Below, in pieces: positions 53,022 through 61,824 of a DNA stretch of 64,000 nt. Each line of letters begins with the position of its first letter. Positions within the stretch are counted from its first letter, which is position 1. Below the pieces are notes generated by a model, which searched no databases, was not told the DNA's origin, and saw nothing but the letters and a program-made list of their open reading frames with translations. The translations under genes and the position numbers were made by a program. Source of the stretch: Haloarcula litorea (GTDB lineage Archaea; Halobacteriota; Halobacteria; Halobacteriales; Haloarculaceae); NCBI RefSeq assembly GCF_029338195.1, contig NZ_CP119779.1, forward strand, positions 1,302,001 through 1,366,000. The letters run 5' to 3'.

Positions 53022-53348
53022 TTACTGGTTCTCTCTGCGAGACTGTTTGAAGTCTTCCGGACTTACCTGTGAGTACCGGTCAAGGCCTTGCTTCCCAGGA
53101 CTCTGACTGCGGTACACTGTTACAACAACCCAGACATCGTCCTCAGGCTCGTAATCTGTGACGACGACCGTCTTCTGGTTGATAAACAGGAGTGTGTCCT
53201 CTTCCTTGTCGTAGAACTGGTTCCCCGTCCTTCTATGAATCCATTTCTCTATGATGGACTCGGGGAGTTTGCATCGGGATTTTTCGCTGCCATCAACCTT
53301 CTCGAATGCGTGGTCTGTAAACTCTACCTCTGAAATACAGTGCTTCAC
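53022..53348 (-). CDS. DUF4258-like small protein
   Basis: 108 residues from ATG at 53348. The pattern EVEFTDHAFEKVDGS, ESIIEKWIHRRTGNQFYD, TLLFINQKTVVVTDYEPEDD, WVVVTVYRS fits the DUF4258/RelE-like fold, small proteins often annotated as toxins or toxin-like. A partner antitoxin is not obvious next to it. The tail is basic and polar. Function unproven. Confidence 0.55.
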   Translation of the reverse strand: MKHCISEVEFTDHAFEKVDGSEKSRCKLPESIIEKWIHRRTGNQFYDKEEDTLLFINQKTVVVTDYEPEDDVWVVVTVYRSQSPGKQGLDRYSQVSPEDFKQSRRENQ

Positions 53349-53476
53349 CTACTAACAAAGTTGATGTCAAGTAGTACTGATAAATCCGACCCCGGCATCG
53401 ATATGGAAACACCAAAATTAGGTAGTTCCATAAATAGTATACGTCAGGGCTTAGACGGGTTCACAACGTAGCATCT

Positions 53477-54070
53477 ATGGCTACTCTTGACAGGCCTTCG
53501 AATCATCGAGAGGAACTGGGTATCGTAATCAATTCCGCAGGCTCACGGTTTGCAGCTGTAGCAGCCGTGCTCTTCCTGGGCGCTCCAATCGCTGCATATC
53601 TCTCTGGAGATCCCCGGGCCTTGTTCTACGTCCACGTCGGTCTCGGAGCATTCTGGTTCGGCCTCGACTTCTTCTTCAAATTCGTTCTCGGTCCTGCCCT
53701 CGACGAGGTACCGGATGACGCAGCAGGAGTGATCAATCAAAAGCTGGTGCCGAAGATGGCTGTCGTGGCGGAACCGTTGAGTGTCGGCGTGATCGCCTCG
53801 GGTATCGCACTGGCGGAGATGATGGGTTACTGGGATTCTCCGAGTATCTGGCTGTGGGGAGCTCTCGGTATCGGTGTCACGATGCTGTTGATCGGGTTTG
53901 GCCCTCTCCACTACCTGACGACGAAGATGGGTGTGGAGCTGTCGAGACCAGAGCCTGACCCGGAACGCTTGGATGAGTTGTTCGGAGCGACGATGAAGTG
54001 GGGCCTGGTTCAGACCGTTTTGATGCTGGCGATCATCGCGATGATGACCGGCATAAGGTGGCAGATCTAA
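53477..54070 (+). CDS. Four-to-five-helix membrane protein
   Basis: 197 residues from ATG at 53477. Helices include FAAVAAVLFLGAPIAAYL, LFYVHVGLGAFWFGLDFFF, VAEPLSVGVIASGIALAEM, IWLWGALGIGVTMLLIGFG and GLVQTVLMLAIIAMMTG. The HxxxxxFWxGxDFFFKFVLGP pattern recalls DUF2269 or CopD-like integral membrane proteins, but I am not certain. Promoter-like CATAAATAG is at 53429. Convergent with the next gene, overlapping by 4 bp. Confidence 0.55.
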   Translation: MATLDRPSNHREELGIVINSAGSRFAAVAAVLFLGAPIAAYLSGDPRALFYVHVGLGAFWFGLDFFFKFVLGPALDEVPDDAAGVINQKLVPKMAVVAEPLSVGVIASGIALAEMMGYWDSPSIWLWGALGIGVTMLLIGFGPLHYLTTKMGVELSRPEPDPERLDELFGATMKWGLVQTVLMLAIIAMMTGIRWQI

Positions 54071-54441
54071 CCGAGTTCAATCTTTTCGGTCGACTTGATT
54101 ACGGATTCGTAGTACTCGTTGAAGTTGGAGAAACGCAGCTCTGCTTCTCGGAATCGGTGGCGAATATCGTTTCTTAGCCGGGAGTATTCCTGAGCGACTT
54201 CCTCCGTGGACAGTTGCCTTCTGGCATACGTCATATCCAGATTAAGAGTTCTGCCTGTGTCTCTGTGCTGGACTTGGATATGCACCCACCAGTGCCCGGT
54301 CTCACGGTTGACTTGAGGCCCGGCTACCACACCAATATTCTCTGCCTCGAAGCAGTTCTCCCTGATCCAGTTCTCTATCTCCTTGACAGCCTCGGAGCGG
54401 TATTCGAGCGTGTCCTCGTCGGTTACATCCGGCGGGTTCAT
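54067..54441 (-). CDS. Hypothetical protein, third gene of zinc-ribbon operon
   Basis: ATG at 54441 gives 124 residues (MNPPDVTDEDTLEYRSEAV) and overlaps the previous stop as TAATG. It is alpha/beta in composition (NWIRENCFEAENIGVVAGP, HWWVHIQVQHRDTGRTLNL) with a helical C-terminus. Family unknown. Confidence 0.6.
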   Translation of the reverse strand: MNPPDVTDEDTLEYRSEAVKEIENWIRENCFEAENIGVVAGPQVNRETGHWWVHIQVQHRDTGRTLNLDMTYARRQLSTEEVAQEYSRLRNDIRHRFREAELRFSNFNEYYESVIKSTEKIELG

Positions 54442-54593
54442 TATTCTAGTCTGTAGGTGGCGATATCCTCTCCGCCGCACTCAGGGCATTCTTCAGCTTC
54501 TTCCTCCAGTTTGTAACCGCAGTTCCGGCACTCAAATAGTTCGCTGCCGGAAGGCCTCAGAAACTGTTTCACCTCCTTAAGCAGGTGTGTCAT
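54441..54593 (-). CDS. Zinc-ribbon microprotein, second gene of operon
   Basis: ATG at 54593 gives 50 residues, MTHLLKEVKQFLRPSG, then LFECRNCGYKLEEE and EECPECGGEDI, a canonical rubredoxin-like zinc ribbon (two CxxC(G) knuckles 15 residues apart). It overlaps the previous gene by ATGA and the next by TAATG. It may bind nucleic acid or modify transcription. Confidence 0.65.
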   Translation of the reverse strand: MTHLLKEVKQFLRPSGSELFECRNCGYKLEEEAEECPECGGEDIATYRLE

Positions 54594-54745
54594 GTTGGGT
54601 GTACGACTTCGCCGCAGCCCGGACATTCTGTCCAGGCCTCTTCCTCGCCTGAAGCTGTTTCGTACTGGATCAGGATGTGACGCGGAAGGATCTTCTCACC
54701 GCAGAACGGGCAGGCACCGAGCTGTGGTGATTCATGAGCAGACAT
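54590..54745 (-). CDS. Zinc-ribbon microprotein, first gene of operon
   Basis: ATG at 54745, with GGAGGTTAC upstream, gives 51 residues. GACPFCGEKILPRH and TECPGCGEVVHPT are two CPxCG knuckles separated by a linker of about 27 residues. It overlaps the following gene by ATGA. Proteins of this size with paired CPxCG motifs are common in haloarchaea and mostly uncharacterised. Confidence 0.65.
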   Translation of the reverse strand: MSAHESPQLGACPFCGEKILPRHILIQYETASGEEEAWTECPGCGEVVHPT

Positions 54746-54968
54746 TGTAACCTCCAAAGAGGGGACGGCATTCGGGATGCGTGTGACTGAGGGCCAGGAA
54801 CGCCCTCTAACAAGACCTGAACACTGCCAAGGGCATATAGGTCAGGTAACCACAGTGAAAGTAGAGAAAACATAGCCCCTCATTCTTCCAGACAAGCCAA
54901 CCAAAGAGACGAGAAGAGAGAACAACACTATGCTTTAACCAGTGGATTGAATAATTCCTCAGAAGAGA
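54746..54968. other. Intergenic region with divergent promoters
   Basis: 223 bp between the zinc-ribbon operon and the two-gene cassette. It holds CTTTAACCAGTGG near 54930, which resembles the TATA-plus-AGTGG arrangement seen elsewhere in the element. No gene is seen. Confidence 0.4.
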
Positions 54969-56105
54969 ATGGCCTCCCGAAGACAAATATCCGCTATGAA
55001 CACGCGATCACTGGGAACCTCAGTGATCCGCTTCGGGAGTTTAGTTGTAATCGTATCTGCCCTGTTCATATTCCTCAACCAGGTTCTGGATGTGAGCTGG
55101 CAGATCCTCATATCCGCCGTCATTGCAGTACTCATCGTGATCTTAGGATGGATGTGGAAGCGAGGTTTCTTCCTATCCCCTTGGTCACTGCAACTGCGAT
55201 CACTTTACCGGAAATACAGCTACTCAGGCTTTCTACCGCTTCTAAGAGTGTTCAAATCTCGGGAACGCCGGAGAGTGGAGATTCTAAAAGGACTAACCCT
55301 AGTTGCTGCAGCAGTGATTGTCGGAGGTTCAATCTCTCTCCTTCATTCAACTCTACTAAACGACTTCACACTCAACATCCAGAACAGTGTACTTGGAACA
55401 GCATGGCAGGTACACGCAGTCATCATCGGTTTCAGCTTCGTTGCCCTGACTTTTGTCTGGGAACAGATCTACAGCAACTCCCTAAGCGACGAAATAACAA
55501 GGTTGTTCGTCGAAGATATTGGATCAATCTGGACAGTTACCTTTGTCTTCGGATCTAACCTGCTTCTTGGAGTAATCGCCTTCACACAATCGTCAGTACA
55601 GGACGTAGGGCTTCTACCAGTCTATATAACCGCTGTACTGTTCGTGTCGTCTATCGTGTCTGTAGCTGGGCGATTCTTGGATGCATTAGATCTCTTGTTC
55701 TACACAGATCTAGACGAGGAGGTTAAAGAATACGCAAAAGCCGATTTAGAGAAGGACCTCATAAGAGAAAGTTCTACCCCGAACCAACTACTCTCAGAGA
55801 CGGTACACAACTTCGAACAGGTATCGATAGGTATGCCAAACTTCGGCTTAGAACAGACCACAATATCTTCAAGGGACATCGAAAAACGAGGGGTTATCTC
55901 AGATATCAACTTGAAAAGGATGGAAAATGTTTCAGAGATTGTTGACCAAGAGCCTGCTACCAGTATAAGGAAGAACCCGACAATGGGTATGTCTCTCGCT
56001 GAAGATACCACAGTTCTCTCTTTAGAAGGAGATATCGATGACGAGACAGTAGAAGAGCTCACGGAACAACTGCGTCGTGGAGTGCGGACACGTAGGGAAA
56101 ACTGA
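54969..56105 (+). CDS. Membrane protein of a two-gene cassette
   Basis: 378 residues from ATG at 54969 (ATG at 54996 also possible). Five or six helices lie in residues about 20-235 (FGSLVVIVSALFIFL, ILISAVIAVLIVILGW, LTLVAAAVIVGGSISLL, VHAVIIGFSFVALTFVW, LPVYITAVLFVSSIVSVAG), followed by a cytoplasmic C-terminal region of about 140 residues. Its stop overlaps the next start as TGATG. The pairing with a large cytoplasmic helical protein beside a type I RM system suggests a membrane-effector defence cassette, as inference only. Confidence 0.65.
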   Translation: MASRRQISAMNTRSLGTSVIRFGSLVVIVSALFIFLNQVLDVSWQILISAVIAVLIVILGWMWKRGFFLSPWSLQLRSLYRKYSYSGFLPLLRVFKSRERRRVEILKGLTLVAAAVIVGGSISLLHSTLLNDFTLNIQNSVLGTAWQVHAVIIGFSFVALTFVWEQIYSNSLSDEITRLFVEDIGSIWTVTFVFGSNLLLGVIAFTQSSVQDVGLLPVYITAVLFVSSIVSVAGRFLDALDLLFYTDLDEEVKEYAKADLEKDLIRESSTPNQLLSETVHNFEQVSIGMPNFGLEQTTISSRDIEKRGVISDINLKRMENVSEIVDQEPATSIRKNPTMGMSLAEDTTVLSLEGDIDDETVEELTEQLRRGVRTRREN

Positions 56106-58072
56106 TGCCCAACTACGAAGACTATCTGGAGCACTTCTTCGACAATGCAGAGGCCTCAATCCGGGAGGGAAAAGGACAGGAACTCTCAGATAATCTTTCT
56201 CACATTGCAGAGCTGATTCAGGAACTGATCGACAAGGAAACGGACTCAAATGGTCAGTTCCGGTCGAACTATGCTTTCTGCAGACGCCAGTACATCGAGC
56301 TGTACGATACAGTGCTTGAGAACGGTGCTGACGAGGATCTTAGAACAAGCATTATCGACTCGATATCAGCGATCGCTAATTACTCCCGTCAAGCAAATGA
56401 TCTGGAGGCCTTCGATCAACTGCTTAACTCCATCACCGGGTGCTATGTGCAGTCATATCCGAACCCTGGATTTGACGACGCTGTAGGGAATATTTTCGAG
56501 AGATTCAGCCATATCCAGTTCGGAACAACTCAGACCTTCGAAGACGTAGACAGTGTCGACAGATTAGCTAAAAGCCAGGAAATCATCGACACTCTTCTCC
56601 AGTACTACCGTGAGCTCTGGCGATGCTCTATTGAAAACGGATGTAAGGAGTCTATCAAACGACTTCACCACAACCTGGAGGACGTAAGAGTATTTGAACG
56701 AGCCCAGTACCTACCGCTCGGAACCCCGGAAAGCGAGTACAACGAAGACTTCCTTGATCAAAAGCAGGAGATCGCTAACACCTTCCGGAAGCGAATCCAG
56801 ATACAGAAATTCGCCGGCTACTCCTGGGGATACAACCTCTACGTGAAGGGGATAATTTCTGAGGAAGAATTTATCGAGGAACTGCTTCAGAAATACGCCG
56901 AGCAGAACTTCTCCTCCATTAGCTCTCTTACAGAGACCTACTTCGAGATTCAATCCATTCTCGGTGAGGTGCCTTACTGGGAGGATTGGGAGACAAGCAG
57001 ACAACTGCAGCAGTCACTCGGCCCAGTTATGACCTCTATGGGGGCGAACAGTTGGATACCCTCGTTCTACTTGGCGTTTTCACTGTATCTGTTCGACGAA
57101 GACACTCAAGAGAACTTCTCGAACTCTACCCCTGAAGAACTGCCATTCCCCACAGGAAGCAGAGAACGGATTGAGATCAACAGCCTGCTGGATGCAATTG
57201 AAGAATTTGAAGACGACTATCCTCTGGACTTTCTCCTAGACGACCAGGTCGATATAAACGAGAGAATAGAGAAACTGTCTGATACCCTGGATAGAGCACT
57301 GTCACACGCTGAGAAACAGGATATTATGCGGGTGAGGAACCATCCTATCGAATCAGAGTACGTCGACTCTTGGGAAAAAGAGGTGAACGACCAATTCGAT
57401 AGCTCGTGCTTGTTGAGGCAAGCTCTGAAAGAAATCGGGTTGCTGAAGCAGAAACCGTTCCCCCCGGATCTTGACGGTATCAAGGTCTCAGTTGGGTATC
57501 CACGTAAGCGAAATTTCGTGCCTGAGGAAGCAGTTCATAAATCTCCAACAGGCAACTTCCGGAGTATCTTAGACAGTTATCGAGAGTACGTTTTGAGGCG
57601 GCTGACCCTCGAGGAGCACACGGTAGATACTGTCGACGAGTTACTCGATGAAATAGAAGATCAGGTGGAGAAAAGACGTCCTTCAGTAATCCTCTTCAGG
57701 GCCGGAGAGCACCGGAGAAAGCTTTTAGAAGACGACCGGTTCACGCACGGAAGCGATTTCCCTAACTCTCATCACACCTTCTTGGACACTCCTGTCCTCA
57801 CTGAAGCCACGGAAACGTATTCTGCCCTCCTGCTCTTGGAGAATGAAAGCCACGGGGTGGAGTTCGTTGAAGACGACGTAGTATTCAATTTGGAAGCTAC
57901 GCCAGGAGAGGAAGCTGAGGTAATTGATATGCCGAACAAGCCTCTGGAGTCAATCCCGTATACTAACGCACCTCATGATTTTGTGGAGATGGAAGTCCGG
58001 CTCCGGGGATATATACAGAGCGAAGAGCTTGATGGAATACTATTCAAGATGAATACAGAGGAAACAGGATAG
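56105..58072 (+). CDS. Large helical cytoplasmic protein of the two-gene cassette
   Basis: 655 residues, translationally coupled to the membrane protein gene. It is mainly alpha-helical with no transmembrane segment; helical-repeat-like stretches run from residue 10 to about 330 (LSHIAELIQELIDKET, IIDSISAIANYSRQAND, EELLQKYAEQNFSSISSL). The C-terminal part is alpha/beta (VILFRAGEHRRKLLEDDR, AEVIDMPNKPLESIPYT). I see no nuclease, NTPase or protease motif. Family unknown. Confidence 0.65.
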   Translation: MPNYEDYLEHFFDNAEASIREGKGQELSDNLSHIAELIQELIDKETDSNGQFRSNYAFCRRQYIELYDTVLENGADEDLRTSIIDSISAIANYSRQANDLEAFDQLLNSITGCYVQSYPNPGFDDAVGNIFERFSHIQFGTTQTFEDVDSVDRLAKSQEIIDTLLQYYRELWRCSIENGCKESIKRLHHNLEDVRVFERAQYLPLGTPESEYNEDFLDQKQEIANTFRKRIQIQKFAGYSWGYNLYVKGIISEEEFIEELLQKYAEQNFSSISSLTETYFEIQSILGEVPYWEDWETSRQLQQSLGPVMTSMGANSWIPSFYLAFSLYLFDEDTQENFSNSTPEELPFPTGSRERIEINSLLDAIEEFEDDYPLDFLLDDQVDINERIEKLSDTLDRALSHAEKQDIMRVRNHPIESEYVDSWEKEVNDQFDSSCLLRQALKEIGLLKQKPFPPDLDGIKVSVGYPRKRNFVPEEAVHKSPTGNFRSILDSYREYVLRRLTLEEHTVDTVDELLDEIEDQVEKRRPSVILFRAGEHRRKLLEDDRFTHGSDFPNSHHTFLDTPVLTEATETYSALLLLENESHGVEFVEDDVVFNLEATPGEEAEVIDMPNKPLESIPYTNAPHDFVEMEVRLRGYIQSEELDGILFKMNTEETG

Positions 58073-58270
58073 GATTCTGCTTGAATAACTTCCGGCCTGG
58101 TTCGATAGCTGAGATCTTGATCTCCACCACGAACATACAGCGATAAAAGAAACTATCTAATGAAATACTGGCGACTGCCTATCTCTTACAGCAAAAGGGA
58201 ATGAGCGAGGAATACTCGGTACTACGGATTTAAACACTGTGATGGATTATCAGGCACTAACAGCTGAATA
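58073..58270. other. Intergenic region before the TBP gene
   Basis: 198 bp, AT-rich. GATTTAAAC near 58227 is a plausible TATA element about 40 bp ahead of the TBP start. Nothing else identified. Confidence 0.4.
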
Positions 58271-58822
58271 ATGCAGGTCGTAAGCACAATGGGGACCGGA
58301 ACTCTCGGCCGGGACATCGACTTAGAGGCTCTTGTCACCGAACTCGAGGATCAGCTGCCCTGTGTTGATTCGAACTTTCAGTCATCGAGCATGGTCACGA
58401 TCCGGATAAAAGAAAACGGGCCTGCGTACACCGTTTATCGGACTGGATCTTTTCAGATACGAGGGGCGGAGAGTGAGGATTCATTGCAGGATGCCTTGGG
58501 GAGGTTCCGAGAATGCTTGGCTGATATTGGAGTGGAATCTCCTGGGTTCGAGTTTGAACTCTCCACGCTGGTCTGTATGGAGGACCTCGGGCAAGAACTT
58601 GATCTGGAGACTCTGGCAGTTGCACTCGGATTGAACAATATCGAATACGAGCCTGAGCAGTTCCCTGGCCTTGTTTTCCGGCCTGAGGGCCATCAGGTTA
58701 CTCTGCTGCTCTTTGCAAGTGGAAAGGTGATTATCGGAGGTGCGAAGAAACGAGGCCAGGCTCAAGCAGGTGTAGAACGCCTGAAAGAGGAACTTACAGA
58801 GCTGGATCTTCCTGGTTCATGA
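58271..58822 (+). CDS. Divergent TATA-binding protein
   Basis: 183 residues forming two TBP repeats. Repeat 1: VVSTMGTGTLGRDIDLEAL ... SFQIRGAESEDSLQDAL. Repeat 2: LVCMEDLGQELDLETLAVAL, IEYEPEQFPGLVFRPEG and FASGKVIIGGAKKRGQAQ. The second repeat keeps the DNA-bending phenylalanines (FPGLVF), while the matching region of the first (NFQSSSMVTIRIKENG) is changed. Haloarchaea often carry extra TBPs on mobile DNA. It overlaps the 3' end of hsdR by 6 bp. With the TFB-like gene at 44215 the element carries partners for promoter choice. Confidence 0.85.
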   Translation: MQVVSTMGTGTLGRDIDLEALVTELEDQLPCVDSNFQSSSMVTIRIKENGPAYTVYRTGSFQIRGAESEDSLQDALGRFRECLADIGVESPGFEFELSTLVCMEDLGQELDLETLAVALGLNNIEYEPEQFPGLVFRPEGHQVTLLLFASGKVIIGGAKKRGQAQAGVERLKEELTELDLPGS

Positions 58823-61789
58823 ACCTGCTTCGCCGGTGACATCACCGTACAAAGCCTCAGCCTGGTGGACGATGGGATCAACGAGCGGGCCATAATCGTC
58901 ATGGGAGAACCCATTCTTCCGTAGCAAGCCTTTGACCCGGATCTTCAGCTTCGATCTCATGGCTTTCCGGTTGGTCCAGTCGATGTTGACGTTCTCCTTC
59001 AGCATCTCGCATAGCTCTTCTGCGATTTCGCTGAGCTTGTCCTCGGGTATCTCAGTTTCCGTGTTGGTGCTTATCGCGTCGTAGAAGGCAAGCTCCTCTT
59101 CGGTTAGTCCAAGGCGTTCTTTCCGCCGGTCTTCTTGCTGCAGTTCATCGGCGTAATTCCGCAGCTCCTCGATAACCTCGTCTGTCGTCAGGAACTGGTT
59201 GTTGTACTCATTCAGCGTGTCCTCCAGTTCCTCTTCGAAGGATTCGTACTTCGCCAGGTTCTGCTGCTTCCGAGTCGAGATCTCGTTCTTCAGCAGTGAC
59301 TCCAGCATCTTGGCCTGGAGTTCAGGTTCCTCGACTCGGTCGACATCGGAGAGGAACTCGTCGCTGACAATCGGTTCCTCGGACTTCCACTTGTCAAACC
59401 CGGCCACAGACACGACGTCGTCTGCAGTGACGCCTTCTGCGATCAGTTTCTTCATGGCCGAGTCCATGTCCTGGTCTTGACGGCTGCCTTCCGCCTCAAG
59501 CGACCGGAGACTATCCCGGACTGATTCGAAGAATAGCAGGTCTGATCGGACTTTGTTAGCAGCTTCGTGCGGGGTGACGAGGGCGAAAGCTCGTCTCAAT
59601 TCGGCGACAGCCTGCATGAACTTCTCTTGCTTCTCCTCGGTTTCGATTACCTCGCTCTCCGCCCGGTGAATTAGCCGGGTCAGATCTACCTCACTGAGGT
59701 CCTGCCAGCCCTCGTAGTCGACGTTCGACAAGTACTGAGAGACCAAGTGGTGCTTCTGCTCCATCACTTCCACGGCAGTTTCGATGTCCACCATCGCCGT
59801 GTCCTGGATGTCTGCCGTGTACTTGTCCAAGGCTTTCCGCAGATCCTCTGCGATACCGATGTAGTCGACAACCAAGCCGCCGGGCTTGTCCTTGTAGACG
59901 CGGTTGACCCGTCCGATGGTCTGAAGCAGGTTGTGGTTCTTCATCGGACGGTCGATGTACAGGGTGTGGAGCGGTGGGCAGTCGAACCCGGTCGTCCACT
60001 TGTCGCAGACCACCACGATTTTCAGTGGATCGTCCGGGTCTTTGAACCGGCGTTTCAGTTCGCCTTCTGGCGGCGGATCGTCGATGTACTCTTCAGGTTC
60101 AGAGATTACGACTTCGACCTCGGGAGATTCAGGCTGCTCCTCGATGTACCGTTTGTATTTCACTGCTGCCTTCCGACTGATGGCAACAACCATCGCCTTC
60201 CCCTCGATTTCACGGTCGTTGTAGTGCTCGACGATGTCTTCGGAGAGCCGTTCTAACCGGTCGTCAGCGTTCTCGATTATCCTGCGGAGGTTTGTCCACT
60301 TTTCCACAAGTTCGTCTTCCAGGTCCTCTGAACCGGAGTCCAGCAGCTCCCGAACCGACTCGCTGATTGCCTCTTTGTTGAGCTGGAGTTTTGCGAAACG
60401 GGACTCGTAGTAGATCGGGACGGTGGAGCCGTCCTGTTCCGACCGGTCGATGGTGTATTCGCTGACGTGATTACCGAAGGTGGTTCGAGTGGCCTTGTCG
60501 CCTTCGTGGATCGGGGTGGCGGTGAATCCGAGGAACGAGGCGTTCGGAAGTGCCTGGCGCAGATTCAAACCGAGCTGCTCGGTCTGCGACCGGTGTGCCT
60601 CGTCAGCCATGACGATGATGTCCTCACGCTGGTTCACCACGGGATAGTCCCGTTCGTCGTCCTTGGTCTGGAACTTCTGGATAGTGGTGAAGACCAGGCC
60701 GCCTGCTTTCCGGTCTAACTGGTCTCGAAGGTCTTCGATGCTGTCTGCCCAGTCCACGTTGTAACCGGCATCGCTGAACGTGTGAACTATCTGCTCGTCC
60801 AGGTCGTTCCGGTCGGTGACGATTACGAAGGTCGGGTTGCCGAAGTCCTCGCTGCGGCGTATCTTCCGGACGAAGTAGACCATTGACAGGGATTTGCCGG
60901 ATCCCTGTGTATGCCAGTAGACTCCTGCCCTGCCGAGTTCACTGCCCATCGTCTCTTTCGCGCTTTCAACGGCTTCACGGACTCCGTAGAACTGGTGGTA
61001 CCCGGCAAGAATCTTCGCCAGTTTACCGTCCTTGTCGCTGAAGACGACAAAGTTCTCGATCAGGTCCAAGAGGCGTTCTTTCCCGAAGACTCCTCGAAGC
61101 AGGACTTCTTCCTCGGAGTAGTCTGGGTTGTCACCTTCCTCCTCGATGTACCGCCACGGCCTGTACCATTCCCAGCCTGCTTTCAGACCGCCGACCAATG
61201 CTTCGTTCATCGACATTAGGCCGACGACCTCATTGTACCGTAGGAGGGTTGGAATGTCGTTCCAGTATCGGTTGTTGACTTGGTCGTAGGCGTTCTCCAG
61301 CGTGGCTTTCGGATCGGTAGGATTCTTGAACTCCAGAACCCCGATAGGAAGGCCGTTGACGAAGACAACCATGTCAGGTCGGCGGCGAGGATTGTCTCCG
61401 ATTTGGACGGTGAACTGTGTGGTGATCAGCCAGTCGTTGTTCTGCGGGTTGTCGAAATCTATAGGGTTGACAAATCTACCGACTTGTTCTCCATTTTGCT
61501 CGTACTCTACCTGGACACCGTCTACCAGTTGCTCGTGGAGACGTCGGTTATCGTCCAGTAGGTTCGGGGACTGTGTACTGGTGAGCTGAGTGACTGCCTC
61601 TTCTAAGCCTCTTCGGGGGATGTCTGGGTTAATTCTCTGGAGGCTTTCTTCAAGACGTTCGAGTAGTACGACGTCAGAGGTAGAGGTCCGCTCTTCCGCC
61701 AGGTCGGCTGGAGAGGCGTACTCGTAGCCAACATCTTGGAGGATATCGATAGCTGGTTTCTCGGCCAGCTGGAGTTCGTCAAGAGCCAT
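58817..61789 (-). CDS. hsdR: Type I restriction enzyme, subunit R
   Basis: 990 residues, full length for the family. HsdR is the ATP-dependent translocase and nuclease of type I systems. The N-terminal nuclease region has PDMVVFVNGLPIGVLEFKNP (PD-x-ExK type). The helicase core shows Walker A HTQGSGKSLSM, DEAHRSQ, GFTATPI, TTGFDCPPLHTLYIDRP and QTIGRVNR. A C-terminal helical part (ELAFYDAIS, SKLKIRVKGLLRKNGF) binds the methylase core. It follows hsdS by 35 bp in the order hsdM, hsdS, hsdR. Confidence 0.95.
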   Translation of the reverse strand: MALDELQLAEKPAIDILQDVGYEYASPADLAEERTSTSDVVLLERLEESLQRINPDIPRRGLEEAVTQLTSTQSPNLLDDNRRLHEQLVDGVQVEYEQNGEQVGRFVNPIDFDNPQNNDWLITTQFTVQIGDNPRRRPDMVVFVNGLPIGVLEFKNPTDPKATLENAYDQVNNRYWNDIPTLLRYNEVVGLMSMNEALVGGLKAGWEWYRPWRYIEEEGDNPDYSEEEVLLRGVFGKERLLDLIENFVVFSDKDGKLAKILAGYHQFYGVREAVESAKETMGSELGRAGVYWHTQGSGKSLSMVYFVRKIRRSEDFGNPTFVIVTDRNDLDEQIVHTFSDAGYNVDWADSIEDLRDQLDRKAGGLVFTTIQKFQTKDDERDYPVVNQREDIIVMADEAHRSQTEQLGLNLRQALPNASFLGFTATPIHEGDKATRTTFGNHVSEYTIDRSEQDGSTVPIYYESRFAKLQLNKEAISESVRELLDSGSEDLEDELVEKWTNLRRIIENADDRLERLSEDIVEHYNDREIEGKAMVVAISRKAAVKYKRYIEEQPESPEVEVVISEPEEYIDDPPPEGELKRRFKDPDDPLKIVVVCDKWTTGFDCPPLHTLYIDRPMKNHNLLQTIGRVNRVYKDKPGGLVVDYIGIAEDLRKALDKYTADIQDTAMVDIETAVEVMEQKHHLVSQYLSNVDYEGWQDLSEVDLTRLIHRAESEVIETEEKQEKFMQAVAELRRAFALVTPHEAANKVRSDLLFFESVRDSLRSLEAEGSRQDQDMDSAMKKLIAEGVTADDVVSVAGFDKWKSEEPIVSDEFLSDVDRVEEPELQAKMLESLLKNEISTRKQQNLAKYESFEEELEDTLNEYNNQFLTTDEVIEELRNYADELQQEDRRKERLGLTEEELAFYDAISTNTETEIPEDKLSEIAEELCEMLKENVNIDWTNRKAMRSKLKIRVKGLLRKNGFSHDDYGPLVDPIVHQAEALYGDVTGEAGS

Positions 61790-61824
61790 TTGGACTAATC
61801 GAAGTAGTGACGTAACTTGTGCTT

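Noticed and set aside
54947-55558. 203-codon plus-strand frame overlapping the membrane protein at 54969
   Set aside because: Out of frame with the gene that has clear membrane helices and the TGATG coupling; its composition is irregular.
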